Below are positions 46,911-56,747 of a stretch of 64,000 nt of DNA, piece by piece. Position 1 is the first letter of the stretch, and every line of letters begins with the position of its first letter. The notes under the pieces are model-generated. The model did no database searches. It was not told the DNA's origin and saw only the letters and a list, made by a program, of their open reading frames with translations. Both the position numbers and the translations under genes were made by a program. Origin of the DNA: Otatea glauca (Eukaryota; Streptophyta; Magnoliopsida; Poales; Poaceae); contig CM070724.1 in the NCBI GenBank assembly GCA_036346275.1, positions 47,307,038 to 47,371,037 on the forward strand. The letters run 5' to 3'.

Positions 46911-48088
46911 TTGTTCGAAAATATTTGATTCAAATTAATGGAATTGGTACCATACTCCCAACGCGACTCATGGCCCCATGAAACTCTCATACGTAATTAT
47001 TTTGCTTGTTCCATTCGTGGGGATGGGTACATTCGCTTCCCAATACTATCATGCATTTTAGCATCATCACCATCATCCTCCTCTTCCTCATCTTGGCGAT
47101 GCCATCATCACATTCAACATTTCACTTCATCTTACATGCGCCATACGGTCAACTAACTCCAAATGATAACAAGTTGCTCGATCTCCTCCCTTCATCATTT
47201 CGGCCTTGGCATTTGTTGTATCCTATTATAATCCCCATTGCTACCTCAATCGGCACCACTTCACGAACTTGTTCACTCTAGCCGATGTCTTGCTCTCGCT
47301 CATATCACTAATATTCACCTCTTTTCTAGGGCAAACACGCACCAACATCACACAGATCAAGGCGAGATCCCTTGCACCACCTTAACCATTTACGCCACGG
47401 TATGTCGATCTACTTTCTTCAACTCCCAAATAGCGGGTCACCATTGCTTCGCGTGAATAAAACTTGGATGGTAACAGAGTAAACACTTGGATCCAAAGAA
47501 AAATATTGGGTTAACCAAAGTTTCATATCACGAATGCTAACACTCTCGGGGGTAGAGTGCTCAACCATGGTCACCGAAAAGTTGCTTAAATCAACACCAT
47601 TCTGCGTACTTTTTATTTCACCATCGCCATAATATACCCTAAATTTAATGGATCGACATTCTCATGACGATATAGACAAAATAAATTTTTAGATGACCAC
47701 CAAAATGTAATATGAATAATTTAAATTGAACAACGCTAATTAACTATCGCACTACAAATACTACAATATTATAGTTCATATCTAATATCGCGAGTCTACA
47801 AAAGAAAATCCGATTAAATTAAATCTATTATCAATCCTAATATTTTCATACAACAAAATTTCGATTTTACCTTTTAGTTTCTCTTCTTCCTCTCTTTTCT
47901 CCCGGCCCTCTCACTCCCGAGCTCCCGGACGCCTCCCCATCGCGAGCTCCCGGCGCCTACCTCCCTCCCTCCCTCTCCCGGCTGCCCTCCCCCCGCTCTC
48001 TCTCTCTCTCGCCGGCGACTCACTCCCCTCGGCTCTCTTTCCTCGGCTTTTTCCCCGCGCGCCGACGCTGGTTGCTTTTCTTGCCGGT
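46911..48088. other. 5' region of the MULE transposase unit
   Basis: Contains 47.46-47.87 kb AT-rich sequence and a C-rich block at 47880-48070. No convincing coding sequence. If the transposase is transcribed leftward from the right end of the element, this holds its 5' leader or intron. Confidence 0.4.
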
Positions 48089-48330
48089 CTGTCGCCACAC
48101 GGTTTGGCGAAGACTTCATGTCGCCACACCACTCGGCGAAGAATCAAGGTGTCGCCCCACCGTTCGGCGACGACTTTATATCGCCACACCGTTTGGTGAC
48201 ATTGCTCGAATCTTGCCACGCGTCCTTTGTCGCCAACCATTGGCCGATTACGCTTTGTCGCCTAACCGTCCGTGAATACGCATTTATCATTGTACCATCT
48301 GGCGATTATCTGATTGTCGTCATGCGTTTG
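48089..48330. repeat. subterminal array of TCGCC...GGCGA hairpin motifs (right)
   Basis: TCGCCACACGGTTTGGCGA near 48090, TCGCCACACCACTCGGCGA near 48120, TCGCCCCACCGTTCGGCGAC near 48152 and TCGCCACACCGTTTGGTGAC near 48181, with decayed copies to about 48305. Spacing is 28-32 bp. It mirrors the array at 39582-39785. Confidence 0.9.
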
Positions 48331-48456
48331 GTAGTGAATATTATTTTTGGGAAAAAAAATTCTGCTTATTAATATCGTAATTTGATTTATAAAATACATT
48401 ATTTAAAAAAAATTCCATCTTCGTGATGGTTTTAACCTGTCCAAGCCCTATCCCCC

Positions 48457-48463
48457 TATAAAA
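48457..48463 (+). promoter_or_regulatory. TATA box in left palindrome arm
   Basis: CCCCCTATAAAAGCAGGCC is a textbook plant TATA context. It would direct transcription rightward through the spacer toward the KAS I exon 2a side. Function is inferred from sequence only. Confidence 0.5.
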
Positions 48464-48960
48464 GCAGGCCCCAGCCTCGCCTCCTCCCCCACACCCTATT
48501 TTTCCAACTCCTAAGCGCTCTCTCACCCTCCATTGCCCGAAACGCGATCCTCCATCTCCTTCTTTGGCACCGGCCACCGCGCTCGAACATCGTCGTCGCC
48601 GTCCCTGTGCTCCATTCTCGCACCAGAAACGGCTCGGGCTGGGGCACCATGGACCCGGTGCACAGCACCATGGCTGGGCTCGTGCAGCGTAGAGCGCGAC
48701 AGCATAGGGTGGGGCCAGCAATAGCATGGCCTCCAACGGCGTGAAGGGCGAGACCGAGAACAGGGTCAGTGAGGCAGACCCAGCAGTGTGCACAACGATG
48801 GCGGCGGGAATTGAGCATCGGGGAAGTGACGACAAGGTTCGATCGCGGCGGCTTGTGTCAAAGAAGAAGGAAAGGGCGTGGCACGTCCGTGGCGACGAGG
48901 GCAAGAGATCGCTCGAGAGTTGGGAAAATAGGGTGTGGAGTAGGTGAGGCCAAGGCTTGC

Positions 48961-48967
48961 TTTTATA
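48961..48967 (-). promoter_or_regulatory. TATA box in right palindrome arm
   Basis: On the minus strand the context is CCCCCTATAAAAGCAAGCC. It points leftward, toward the transposase and mobile-domain genes, so it is the best candidate for the element's promoter. Confidence 0.55.
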
Positions 48968-49019
48968 GGGGGAGAGGGATCAGAGTGGAGAAAACCAGCA
49001 CGAAGATGGCGATGGCCAC

Positions 49020-49484
49020 AACTGTGCGAAACCGGTGCGAAGATGGCGAAATTGGCTGGTGAAGGGGATAAGAGAGGCCGGGATAAGGCAAGTATTCAGT
49101 TGTGCACGAATCAATGGATTTGAAACTTCTTTGGCCGTTAATGGAGAGGAGAGAGAGCGTGTTCTTCTATGCAAGTTGGAGATGATGGGCAGTAAGAGGC
49201 TCTTTTTTATATAAATTAATTATAGAAATTAAAAAAGGATTTTTTTTTAGAAAATAGCAAATAGGATTAAAAAATTGGGGAAATTTTTTTCTAAAATTCA
49301 GAGACATTTTGAACTTATTCAAATTATTTGAAACATGATTTGGGATTTAGTTTTCTCAAATAATAAATTTGAAAATAGCAAAAAAAAAAACATTTATAAA
49401 ATGCAAAAAAAAATTAGGAAAAAAATCTCAAAAAATCAGAAATAAATATTTAAACAATAATATGCAAATTTTATGGTGTTAAAA
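49020..49484 (-). repeat. right terminal inverted repeat of the MULE (outer part)
   Basis: The reverse complement matches 39007-39500: TATTATTGTTTAAATATTTA, then ATTATTTGAGAAAACTAAAT, then TCCTATTTGCTATTTTCTAA and the C-rich GGCCTC.CTTATCCCCTT block. By eye it is about 80% identical with several indels. Confidence 0.85.
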
Positions 49485-50160
49485 TTAAGATGGAGTAGTT
49501 CATACCTTCGAAGCCAATGTCCGCGTCCATGGCAATTAGGGCAGACCTTGTGTTCGAAATCGTGTACAGGATGCAGAATGGAGATATTTTCCTGCACACG
49601 CCTTGTTACAAGAATCTCGACGCCGTCGGAAAACGCTGTAATGCCGCCCATGCCGGAGCCGACGACAACGCCGACTCGTTCCTTGCTAATCTGCTCGTGA
49701 TTAGGATGGCACTTAGTAGATGTAGATGGAATCGCGGAGTAATTAGTAACAATGGCGCGTGATCGAGTATATATGCACGCCGTCTCCTTACCTTCTCCAT
49801 GGCGCTGGAACCGAAGGAGAAGGCGGCGGACTCGAGGGCCTTCTTGGCGCCGACGAGGGCGTAGCGGCGGCAGTCGTCGAGGCGGCGGCCGAGCTTTGCC
49901 GTCGATGTAACCCTCGGAGGAGAAGCCGTGGATCTGGGCGGTGAAGCGGGTGGGGAACTCGGAGGCGTCGAAGCGGTCTATGGGCTGACGCCGCTCTCCC
50001 CGGCGAGGAGCGGACGTAGTACGCGTCCACGTCGTTGCCGAACACCGACACCAGGCCCGTCCCTGTGATCATCACCCGCTTCCTCGGAATCGGTCTCCCG
50101 CCGAGGCGCCCGCGCCGCCGTTGACGGGCGGACGCCCGCCGCCGTTGGGCGCGGCGGCAT
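49485..50160 (-). pseudogene. KAS1: KAS I copy, N-terminal block (exons 1 and 2a)
   Basis: Exon 1 shows RETD.RKRVMITGTGLVSVF, then GNDVDAYY, then after a frame change GESGVSP, DRFDASEFPTRFTAQIHGFS, SEGYIDGK and RLDDCRRYALVGAKKALESA, ending AMEK at a GTAAGG donor (49791). Exon 2a (49690-49485) reads RVGVVVGSGMGGITAFSDGV, then ISNTRSALIAMD, ending MNYSI where the MULE begins. At least three 1-nt indels are needed in exon 1 and one in exon 2a. The start at 50160 is the first ATG in the correct upstream frame; a plastid transit exon may have lain upstream. Confidence 0.85.
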
Positions 50161-50895
50161 TGGGGAGGAGTAAGCTGGGATAGTTGCATACGTACATGGG
50201 CCTTTAATCGGGCTATGGAAGCGCGCGGTTGCATGCCTTCGTTGTAGACATGATGCATACCAATTTACAATTATTAGCCCAAATAACGGTATGCCTATAC
50301 AGCTAAAGCACGCAAGTTTATGATACAAATTTTTCGTGGTGATGTCCGTAGCATATTGCTTTTTTTCTCTCAGGAGAACCAACTGCCCACCAAAATCAGG
50401 GTGGGAAACACGTAACAAAAACTAACATTCTAACAATGTAACATAGAGCTAGAAGAACAAACATTCGCAAATCGCAACTCAAAGGTTACTAGTACTATGT
50501 AATGGTGTGTTTGGTTCAAGAGATTACCTTTGTCTTTAGGATGAGTTGGTCTAATCCATCAAATATAATGGGACGACGCATTTTCTTATTTTGCAGTGTT
50601 ATGCTTATAAATCGGAATGTACTTCTATACATTATTATTTAAAAGTTGCATAAATATTTAAGCATGAACGAAGAATAGTTTAGTTACCCTTTGCTTTAAG
50701 ATTTATAAAAACTTGTACGGAAGAGTATTCAAATTAAGAATGAAATAGTGACTAACACATTCTATTTCTCAAACCTAAGTGGATTATGTTCGGAGATACA
50801 ATGGAATGATCAATTCACCACGCCGGCCCAGTCCCAGGCAATACCTACGCACACGCCGGTGGCATGGCACGGGAATGTGCCCGCGCGTGTGCCTT
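50161..50895. other. spacer between the KAS I copy and the glyoxalase gene
   Basis: About 735 bp with no gene. Both neighbours are on the minus strand, so this holds any remaining KAS I 5' sequence (50161-50420 is weakly open in the KAS frame) and the glyoxalase 3' UTR. Confidence 0.5.
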
Positions 50896-51665
50896 CTACC
50901 CGACGCCGTCCATCGTGAGCGGCGCGTTGTGGCGGTCGCGGGGCAGCCTGAGGCGGCCGAGCCCGCCGGCCGGAACGAGCTCGAGGTTCTCACAGTTGCA
51001 GATCTCGCTCATGATCATGAAGCCGTCGGGGTCCTTGAAGAAGAGCTGGTCGATGGGCGACCCCTCCTCCTCGTTGATGGTCCTTTTCATGTACTTAATC
51101 TTCATCTCTTTCAGCCTCTTCTCCATCGATCGCACCCATGTCCTCAGACTGCAACCAAAGCTTGCTGTCATATGTATGCAACTACCCACTACATGCGGCC
51201 ACATGGAATGTTGTATGGACACGTACCTGAAACGAGATGTGGTTGTCCATGGGGTCGGGGTTGACATCGGGGCTTTCCGTGCGTCGTCTCTCTGAACGAG
51301 ATGGATCCCAACTCCATATATAGTTGAAAAGCCTAGGTGCACAAGGATCCCGATAAGAAGAAAAGTTTTTTTTTTTTGCACATAATGGGTGGAGATTTTG
51401 TGTCATGAAATTAGTGACTCGTACCAGGCGCCACTGAAGTCGAGCGCAGGAGGGCGGTGGATGAGGACCAGCCGAGGGCCTTGACGTAGAACTGGACAGA
51501 GGCGTCGACGGACTTGGAGAGGCGGGATATGTGGTTGAGCGCCATCTGCGGCACGTCCTCGTACAGCTTCTCGGACGCCGCCGGGTCGAAGAAGCCGTGC
51601 CCGTGCGTGCGCCAGCCGTTCTCCTCCCGCACGTCCGCCTCACCCTTGCACTACTACTCTCCCAT
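50896..51665 (-). pseudogene. glyoxalase-I family gene, three exons, frame-disrupted
   Basis: Exon 1 (about 51665-51425) reads EENGWRTHGHGFFDPAASEK, then MALNHISRLSKSVDASVQFY, VKALG and (1 nt lost) VLIHRPPALDFSGAW. Exon 2 (51332-51227) reads LFNY, then after a 4 nt insertion GVGIHLVQRDDARKAP, ending PMDNHISFQ. Exon 3 (51148-50896) reads SEDMG, EKRLKEMKIKYMKRTINEEE, GSPIDQLFFKDPDGFMI, NCENLELVPAGGLGRLRL and a TAG stop. All introns are GT/AG. This is the plant VOC-fold glyoxalase-I-like family (lactoylglutathione-lyase superfamily), which would detoxify methylglyoxal-type compounds; activity is not proven for the family subgroup. The first ATG (51665) is followed at once by TAG TAG. Either a young pseudogene or assembly indels. 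Confidence 0.8.
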
Positions 51666-51865
51666 TTTGGCGTGTTTTTGCCCAGCGCACTAGCTAGCTA
51701 CCGCAACGTACCGAAGCGAGCTTGGAGAGGGGGCCGGGGAGCGTGCGCGGCTTTTTAACTCGAGCTCGGGCTCGGCGCATGGCGCGATACGCAGCACACA
51801 GCACGGCAACGAGCGAGGGCAGGATTGCAGGTAGGCCATGAGCACAGGACCGGCCGGTTTGCTAT
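51666..51865. other. upstream flank of the glyoxalase gene
   Basis: Short GC-mixed stretch that would hold its promoter on the minus strand. No clear TATA box seen. Confidence 0.35.
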
Positions 51866-54800
51866 TTCGTCGTTATTTGTACAGGTCTGAAAACCGTACT
51901 AAAATGCGTAACAAGATCACAGGTCGTGGTAACACGCCGACGTATATATACTAATAGCGAGTAAACGCCTCCGAAGGTCGGCGCGCGTCGATACCCGTGT
52001 TCTTCGAAGATGCTAATTTGTTGTTATTCATATAAGGTGGAACCATACTAAGATACATAACTGACTCATGATGCCGCATGGGTATACATCAAACATCAGG
52101 TCTACAGATGGTAACAAGTCAACCTAACAAGTCAGCCGTGAATAAACACCTACTCCTCGAGTTCGTCCAAAAGAAAAATAATTCCTAATTTCTACTAGGG
52201 GTGGAATCATTCAAAAATGGGAAGCTGGGCAGCTAGGCCTCCGTGAAGCCGCACGGGTGCACACGAGACATCAAGTCCATACAAGGAACACACCGACGTA
52301 CACACCAGTAGTGAATAAACACTGCTGCTTGTTGCCTTGAAGTGGATCGGATGCCTAAGAGAGGGTGAATTAGTATTCTTTTAAGCAATAAAGGCTTAAT
52401 TTAAAATTTAATATTTACTTGTCCAACCTAAGTGACTATGGTTTCTAATAAAAATTTGCTACCTAGTTCCAACCCTACACAAATACTATTTAGTTAAGAA
52501 ATGAAATATATACAACAATTTAAATGTAGACACGTAAAAGAGACAAGGAACACAACTGATCATTTACCGATATCTTGAAAATTCAATGATCTCTCATACT
52601 CTTTGTTGGAGCACTCTAGCAAGAGTCTGTCTAGCTCCAACTTGAAATCGTGCAAGAAATCAAGTCATCCACTCGTGATAGTCCTTCTCCACTCCAGATA
52701 GGTGGATTCCAAACCTTCATAAGACTCCCGGTGCTTTCCACAAACCCCTCCGAGAAAGGTCACCGAGCCAAATGCCTCCAAGCTATCTAGGAGTCATCGA
52801 CCTCCAAGAGTAATAAGCCTAGTGGGGGAGTTCGGATTGTGCTAAGCCTTGGATTGAAAACTAAGCAGCTATAACTAACACCAAATAAATAACTAAGCAT
52901 CCAAAATTTTCTGTTCATATATAGGAGAGGTATCACTAGCTAGTAGGTGTATGCCTTGGACCATGGCCCTAGCTGCCCTAGACACAGCTCTACCCGTGAA
53001 TAAGCCAAAAACACTCACCTAAAGCAAGATTAAGTAACTATGAGTGATGCACAATCTAGACCTATCTACTCTCTCATACACTCAAAAGATTTTTAATTCA
53101 AGCTTCAAAGTGTCCTCAAACTCCACAATAGGATGAATACAGAGATGGAGTCGCAATAGATCTAGTTTGAACCCTCATAGGGTCTATTTATAGCAGCTAT
53201 CCTCAGAAACTAGCCGGTAGACACAGATATTTCAAAATATCTCTTTGAGTCGGATCATTGACTCATTCAGATTAACCAGCTTAAACACTTTTAACGATTA
53301 AAAAATATAGCTATTACACACACTCAGATGATCCGACCCATTCAGATCATCTGCCTGGCTCAGATCATCCATGCTAGTGAAAAACTCAAGAACACCTCTA
53401 TCAAATTGATCTATGTCATGCTCCGGCCTACTTGGATTATCCGACTCACATGCAGATCAACTCAAACCAAGTATCTGTCAAATTGATCTGACCCATAGTT
53501 TGACACACTGGGATTATCCAGGTCTATTTGAGTACTTCTTTGTAGAATTGCTCCGACCTATAGTTCAGTTCACTCGATCATCCAACTGCCTTTCAAACTT
53601 CAACACATGCCATCTGTAGAATAGATCTGACCCATGCTCAGGATAAGTCGAATCATTCTACTCCTATTAAAATTCACTAGACATTCTCTCTACTGAATTG
53701 ATCCGATTGATAATATAACCAACTCAACTCTTATTTTCTTGACCAAGTTTGAAATTTCGCACATATTCTAAATTTGACATCCTTACTTGGTTTATTGGCT
53801 TCCTCGTACTAGATATAAGCTAGAGAATCTTAGTGTGCATCATAACTAGCTTACCAACCTCACAAAGCTAAAGATACTCGTCTTGAACCCCCTTAACAAT
53901 ATGGCTAAAATAAAAATGAAACCTATTACTAAAATGAACCAAACTCAACTTCTCGGATCATTTGTAGTCAAAAGGTCCTTAATATTCATGTTTTATCATC
54001 AATTTTACCTTTTGGAGATTAATGAATACCAAGAACTCCCAATATATCGATGTCAAGCACTAACTCATCTTAAATCCTTCAAATATAGTTAGTCTTGACA
54101 ATTAAAAGTTATTAATCACCAAAACACTTAAATATATAAAATTAAAGGCCTAGATGCTTATACACTCCCGTTCCTTGTGTTCTTCATCGAAGAGATGCTA
54201 ATTCGTCATTATTTGTATAGGGTAGAATCGTAATAAGATACATAATTAGGCCCCAGCAAAGCCGCATGGATACACGCAAGACGTTAGTGCTTACTAGGTG
54301 GTAACACGCCAATGTACATGCCGACGGTGAATAATTGCCTTCTCCTCGAGTTCGACCGAAGAAAAATGTGCTAAGTCCTCATTTCTACTATAGGGTGGAA
54401 TCATTTAAAGATAGGCAAATGTGCTCGTCTAAAGCCGCACAGATCACGCGAGACGTTAGGCCCACTAGGGTAACATGCCCATGTACACGCTAGTAGTGAA
54501 TAAACGTCTACTGATTGTCGCCACGATGCTTGTGTTTTTCATAGAAGGGAAGATACTAATTTTCCATCATTCGTATAGGGTGGAACCGAAAATGTGTAAC
54601 TAGGCCCTAGTGATGCCACATGGGTGCATGCTAGACGTCAGGCTCATCGGGTGGTAAACATGCATACACATACATCAGCAGTGAATAAATGCATCCTCCT
54701 TGAGTTCGTGCAAAGGAGAAGGTGCCAAGTCCTCATCTCTACTATCGTGTGGAATTATTCAAAGATGTCCAACTAGACCCCTCTAAAGCCGCATAGGTGC

Positions 54801-56520
54801 ACGCGAGATGTCAGGCCCACATGGGGTAACACACTGACATACACACCAGTAGTAAAAACGTCTACTACTCGTTGCCCCTGATCCTCGTGTTCTTTATGAA
54901 TGAGAAGATGCTACTTCGTCATTATTTGAAAAGGGTGGAACCGTACTATGATGCGTAGCTACCCCCCTCTGGTGAAGTCGCATGGGTGCACAGTAGACAT
55001 TAGGCCTGCCAGGTAGTAACACACTGGTGTACACACCAACGGTGAATAAACGGCTTCTACTTGAGTTCGACCTAAGGAAAAGGGCTAAGTCCTCATTTCC
55101 ACTATGGGGTGGAATCATTCAAAGATGAACAGCTAGGCCCCTCTGAAGCCGCACTGGTGCATGCCAGATGATAGGCCCAAGGAGGGTAACACGCTGATGC
55201 GCACGCTAGTAGCTAGTACTAAGTAAGTGCTTAGTACTTGTCGCTCCCGATCGCTAATTTGTCATTATTTGTACAGGATGAAACCATATTAAGATACGTA
55301 ACTATGCCCCAGTGATGCCGCATGGGTGCACACCAGATGTCAGGCTCGTTGAGTGGTAACACGCTGACGTACACAACAACAGTGAATAAATATCTTCTCT
55401 TTGATGAAGATCATGAGGATTGGGGGCAACGAGCATTTGATGCTTATTCAATATCAGCATGTACCTCAATGTGTTACCACCCATGGGCTTGTCGTTTGGC
55501 ATATGCACCCGTGTGGCTTTAGAGGGGTCTAGCCGCCCATCTTGAGTGATGCCACCCTGTATTAAAAATATCGACTTAGCACCTTTTCCTTCAGGCAAAC
55601 TCGAGGAGAAGACATTTATTGCTGCTAGCATGTATGTCGTCGTGTTACCACCCAGTGGGGCTCACGTCATGCTTGCATCCATGCGGCTTCACGGTTGCTT
55701 GGTTACGCTTCTTATTACGGTTTCGTCCTGTATGAATAAACAATGAATTAGCATCTTCTCCTCGGAGAAGAACATGAGGATCGAGGGCGACGAGCAATAG
55801 GGGTTTACTCACTATTGGCATGTATGTCATTGTGTTACCCCCCATGGGCTTGTCGTTTGGCATGCACCCGTGCGGTTTCAGAGGGGACCAACTGCCAATA
55901 TCTGAATGATTTCACATCGTAAAAGAAATGGGACTTAGCTCCATCGGTGAATAAACGCCAATACCAAACTCTAGGACCAATACCAAACTCTAGGACTTAC
56001 CTCTGAAAGAAATGGGACTTACCTGATTTCACATCGTAAAAGAAATGGGACTTACCTCTGAAACTCTAGGACCAATACCAAACTCTAGGAGAAGGCGTTT
56101 ATTCACCGATGGTGCGTACGTCATGGTGTTACCACTGATGGTCCTGATGTATGGTGTCCACCCATGCGGCTTCACCGAGGCTAGTTACACATCTTAGGAC
56201 GGTTCCACCCCTATACAAATAATGATGAATTAGCATCTTTTCCTCGGTGAAGAACATGAGAATCGGAGGTGGCAAACGGTAAGCATTTATTCATTACTGG
56301 TGGCCTTGACGTCTGTCATGCAACCATGCAGCTTCATTAGGGCCTAGTTACACATCTTAGTGCAACGAGCAATAGGTGTTTATTCACTACTGGTGTACAT
56401 GTCGGTGTGTTACTAACTAGTGGGGTTGACATCTAGCGTGCAACCATGCAGCTTCATCGGGGCCTAGTTACGCATCTTAGCGTGGTTTTACCTTGATCGA
56501 CGTGTTACCACTTGGTGGGC
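51866..56520. repeat. array of ~175 bp half-units with an orientation switch
   Basis: Every ~170-190 bp a half-unit carries the phrase AGCCGCATGGGTGCAC (or a variant), then GGTAACACGCTGATGTACAC, then AGTGAATAAACG. Direct copies lie at about 52074, 52245, 54257, 54440, 54613, 54786, 54976, 55147 and 55315. Inverted copies (GTGCACCCATGCGGCTTC) lie at about 55497, 55677, 55860, 56160, 56327 and 56447. Two half-unit types alternate, one with GTTGCCCCTGATCCTCGTGTT and one with CTCGAGTTCGACC, giving a ~350 bp dimer. No coding capacity. Interrupted by the solo LTR at about 52338-54164. Confidence 0.85.
52338..54164 (+). repeat. solo LTR (~1.83 kb) inside the repeat array
   Basis: It starts near TGAAGTGGATCGGATGCC, soon followed by AAGAGAGGGTGAATTAG, and ends AAAGGCCTAGATGCTTATACA. 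Both ends resemble the solo LTR at 35570-37266 (TGTAGGATC..GAGGGGGGTGAATAG / GCCTAGATGCTTTCA). No internal domains are attached. A target duplication is not resolvable; the ends are approximate. GGATCATCC/GATTATCC phrases (Lotus-like TCAGATCATC) recur between 53270 and 53640. Confidence 0.65.
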
Positions 56521-56528
56521 CTAGAGTA

Positions 56529-56747
56529 TTAAAGTGGGCTCATTTTATTTTTGTCTTTCTTTGCGACACTAAAATTATTCCATATCTTTTGAGCAAATTG
56601 GCAGTGAAAGAAAAAGTTACTTGTTGTTTTGCTTCCTGTGTGGAAAAGGGTATCATGAAGTGAAAAAAACGTATATGAAGTAAGGGTCAGCCTAATCTGA
56701 GATGCAAAGGAGTTGTTGACGGCAATGAATGAGTTACGTCTCGTCAA
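56529..56747 (-). pseudogene. LINE-type reverse-transcriptase zinc-binding fragment
   Basis: The minus-strand frame contains LHDTLFHTGSKTTSNFFFHC, then QFAQKIWNNF, matching the zf-RVT motif (LFFHC.FA..IW) found near the C-terminus of plant LINE reverse transcriptases. The usual upstream cysteine pair is not seen. A decayed scrap. Confidence 0.5.

Larger units (their letters stand above)
48415..49020. repeat. internal palindrome in the right TIR with a TATA box in each arm
   Basis: The arms are about 48415-48615 and 49020-48820 (reverse complement). Matching blocks are CTTCGTG.TGGTTTT, CCCCCTATAAAAGCA.GCC, CACACCCTATTTT.CCAACTC and CGAACNTNGTCGTC. They are separated by a ~200 bp non-matching spacer. 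The left TIR has no counterpart at this point, so it is an insertion or duplication specific to the right end (or a loss on the left). Confidence 0.8.
39007..49484 (-). mobile_element. Mutator-like element (MULE) with plant mobile domain gene, ~10.5 kb
   Basis: Inserted in KAS I exon 2. The outer sequences are a long inverted pair: TAACACCCAAAAATTTACAT at 39007 against the reverse complement of ...ATGCAAATTTTATGGTGTTA near 49481. They are followed inward by matching blocks for about 500 bp (for example TATTATTGTTTAAATATTTA, ATTATTTGAGAAAACTAAAT). KAS I flanks TTGATG (39001-39006) and TTAAGATGG (49485-49493) look like decayed copies of the 9 bp site TTGAGATGG expected in an intact gene; this TSD is inferred. 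Minus-strand genes are a MURA-like transposase, a plant mobile domain protein and a small acidic protein. All carry stops or frameshifts, so the copy is probably not autonomous now. Confidence 0.85.
32212..50160 (-). pseudogene. KAS1: 3-oxoacyl-ACP synthase I (KAS I) gene split by two transposons
   Basis: Minus-strand exon blocks rejoin into one plant KAS I, the plastid enzyme that elongates acyl-ACP from C4 to C16. Exons by coordinates: 50160-49792; 49690-49485 continuing at 39006-38803; 38510-38392; 38276-38163; 38050-38033 continuing at 32757-32664; 32385-32316; 32273-32212 (stop TAA 32214-32212). Introns have GT/AG borders. A MULE (39007-49484) splits exon 2 just before the STACATSN active-site cysteine loop. 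A CACTA element (32758-38032) splits exon 5 inside the SMIGHC|LG motif. The exons also carry 1-nt indels (exon 1) and lack internal residues (exons 2b and 3). The transit peptide was not identified. Clearly non-functional as written. Confidence 0.9.

Noticed and set aside
48341..48904. 187-codon minus-strand frame in the right MULE end
   Set aside because: It lies across the palindromic TIR insert, is Ser/Pro/Ala-rich and has no domain; probably not coding.
52338..54164. Full retrotransposon in the array
   Set aside because: No gag or pol motif; size and both ends fit a solo LTR.
54894..55863. Small open frames in the 52-56 kb array
   Set aside because: They recur as translations of the DNA repeat unit in several frames and both strands, with stops at unit borders.
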